DNA of 64,000 nt from contig WNNJ02002074.1 in the NCBI GenBank assembly GCA_012934845.2, positions 1 to 64,000 on the forward strand, written 5' to 3'. Under the pieces are notes generated by a model. That model had not been told where the DNA came from and searched no databases. It saw nothing but the letters and a program-made list of their open reading frames with translations. The stretch is from Pomphorhynchus laevis (Eukaryota; Acanthocephala; Palaeacanthocephala; Echinorhynchida; Pomphorhynchidae). The position numbers were made by a program, and so were the translations under genes. Shown here piece by piece: positions 63,475-64,000 of the stretch (positions are counted from its first letter, which is position 1; every line of letters starts with the position of its first letter).

Positions 63475-64000
63475 TACTCGAACATATAGGCGATGATTTA
63501 TCAAATGTATGCGGATCTGTACAGCTATGTGCTGGACAATGCCGAGGGACCGAGATCGCCATACACACAGTTCGATCATCCTTTTCAGCTTCCCCTGATA
63601 ATTGCCTTCTTTGCTGGATGCCAGAAACGCTTTTAACTCTGTTAATTGATCGCTCACCCTCGAAAATATGAAGTACATTTGCCCATCCTTGAGTATAATT
63701 CTGAATAATACATACGCAAAGCCATCACAGTTAACATTCGGTGGGATCTCTTTGATGTCAGCTGAAGGATTCACTCAAGGAAATCCTTTATCGATGGCAG
63801 CCTTTGCTGCCGCGTCCTTATTGTTTATAGAAAAGCTGAGACAAAATTCTCCTAGTGCTCAACACTTGGTATGCAGATGATGCTGCCTGCCTAAGAAATG
63901 CAGAATATTTAGTAAAGGTATGGGAGCTAGTAAAACGATATAGACCAGCTTACGGATACAACGTAAATCCGGAAAAGTGTGTAATTTTAACACGAGAAAA
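63475..64000 (+). mobile_element. LINE-type reverse transcriptase, partial at the window edge
   Basis: Plus strand, frames in order: QLCAGQCRGTEIAIHTVRSS (about 63520-63580), then in another frame LDARNAFNSVN (first catalytic region, about 63620-63645). After one stop comes LTLENMKYICPSLSIILNNT, SQLTFGGISLMSAEGFTQGN and PLSMAAFAAASLLFIEKL. After a frame change comes WYADDAA-like sequence (catalytic pair, about 63870), VWELVKRYRPAYGYNVNPEK, CVILTREK. Q-L-C-A-G-Q, S-A-E-G-x-T-Q-G-N-P-L and G-Y-x-x-N-P-x-K are those of the RT type whose N-terminal AGPSG part lies at 13492-13860. It continues beyond 64000. At least three breaks. Confidence 0.78.

Overview
This window is a visibly AT-rich piece of nuclear DNA from an invertebrate animal; I cannot name the taxon. 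Three things point to an animal nucleus. A ubiquitin-specific protease gene (USP5 type) is split by introns of 4-6 kb with GT..AG borders. There is a single-exon METTL18-type histidine methyltransferase. The rest is crowded with retroelements, DNA transposons, satellites and foldback repeats typical of metazoan genomes. Nothing looks bacterial, and there is no CRISPR array, rRNA gene or intact tRNA gene.

Layout. 1-15.8 kb: a LINE fragment (0.8-2.2 kb), a 65-bp satellite interrupted by a LINE tail (3.0-4.5 kb), a tRNA-derived SINE with a hammerhead-like core (4.9-5.2 kb), copies of an interspersed repeat tied to Penelope-like elements (PLEs), a 317-bp tandem array (11.15-12.7 kb), then RT and PLE fragments (13.5-14.3 kb). 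15.86-16.69 kb: METTL18 on the minus strand, apparently intact. 16.9-27.4 kb: a hairpin element, PLE RT, a ribozyme-bearing repeat (21.3-21.7 kb), repeats and an R2-like LINE tail. 27.5-31.3 kb: a nearly complete but broken two-ORF LINE on the minus strand. 33.6-37.5 kb: an L2/CR1-like LINE tail and PLE repeats. 37.8-48.4 kb: the first three coding exons of USP5 (minus strand), whose two introns hold a PLE endonuclease fragment, an RTE-like LINE, another LINE, a hammerhead (retrozyme-like) cluster and a LINE tail. 49-53.5 kb: two L2/CR1-like LINE copies head to head. 53.6-59.4 kb: a broken Ty3/gypsy fossil holding a Merlin DNA transposon with an open transposase and an 8-bp target duplication, and also a LINE with a 521-codon RT frame. 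59.4-64 kb: a LINE ORF1 fragment, a foldback MITE, an AT-rich duplication and an RT running off the window end.

The most unusual content is RNA-level. A family of about 306-bp repeats carries a type III hammerhead ribozyme. One copy (47056-47131) keeps every core residue and all three stems, and the tandem copies are spaced so that two cleavage sites would release a monomer of about 306 nt. A separate, slightly decayed type I hammerhead lies in the SINE at 5.0 kb. Both kinds share this window with PLE fragments, the retroelement class already known for hammerheads. METTL18 (ribosomal protein uL3 histidine methylation) and USP5 (recycling of free ubiquitin chains) are unrelated housekeeping genes. 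They are the only host genes I can name here.
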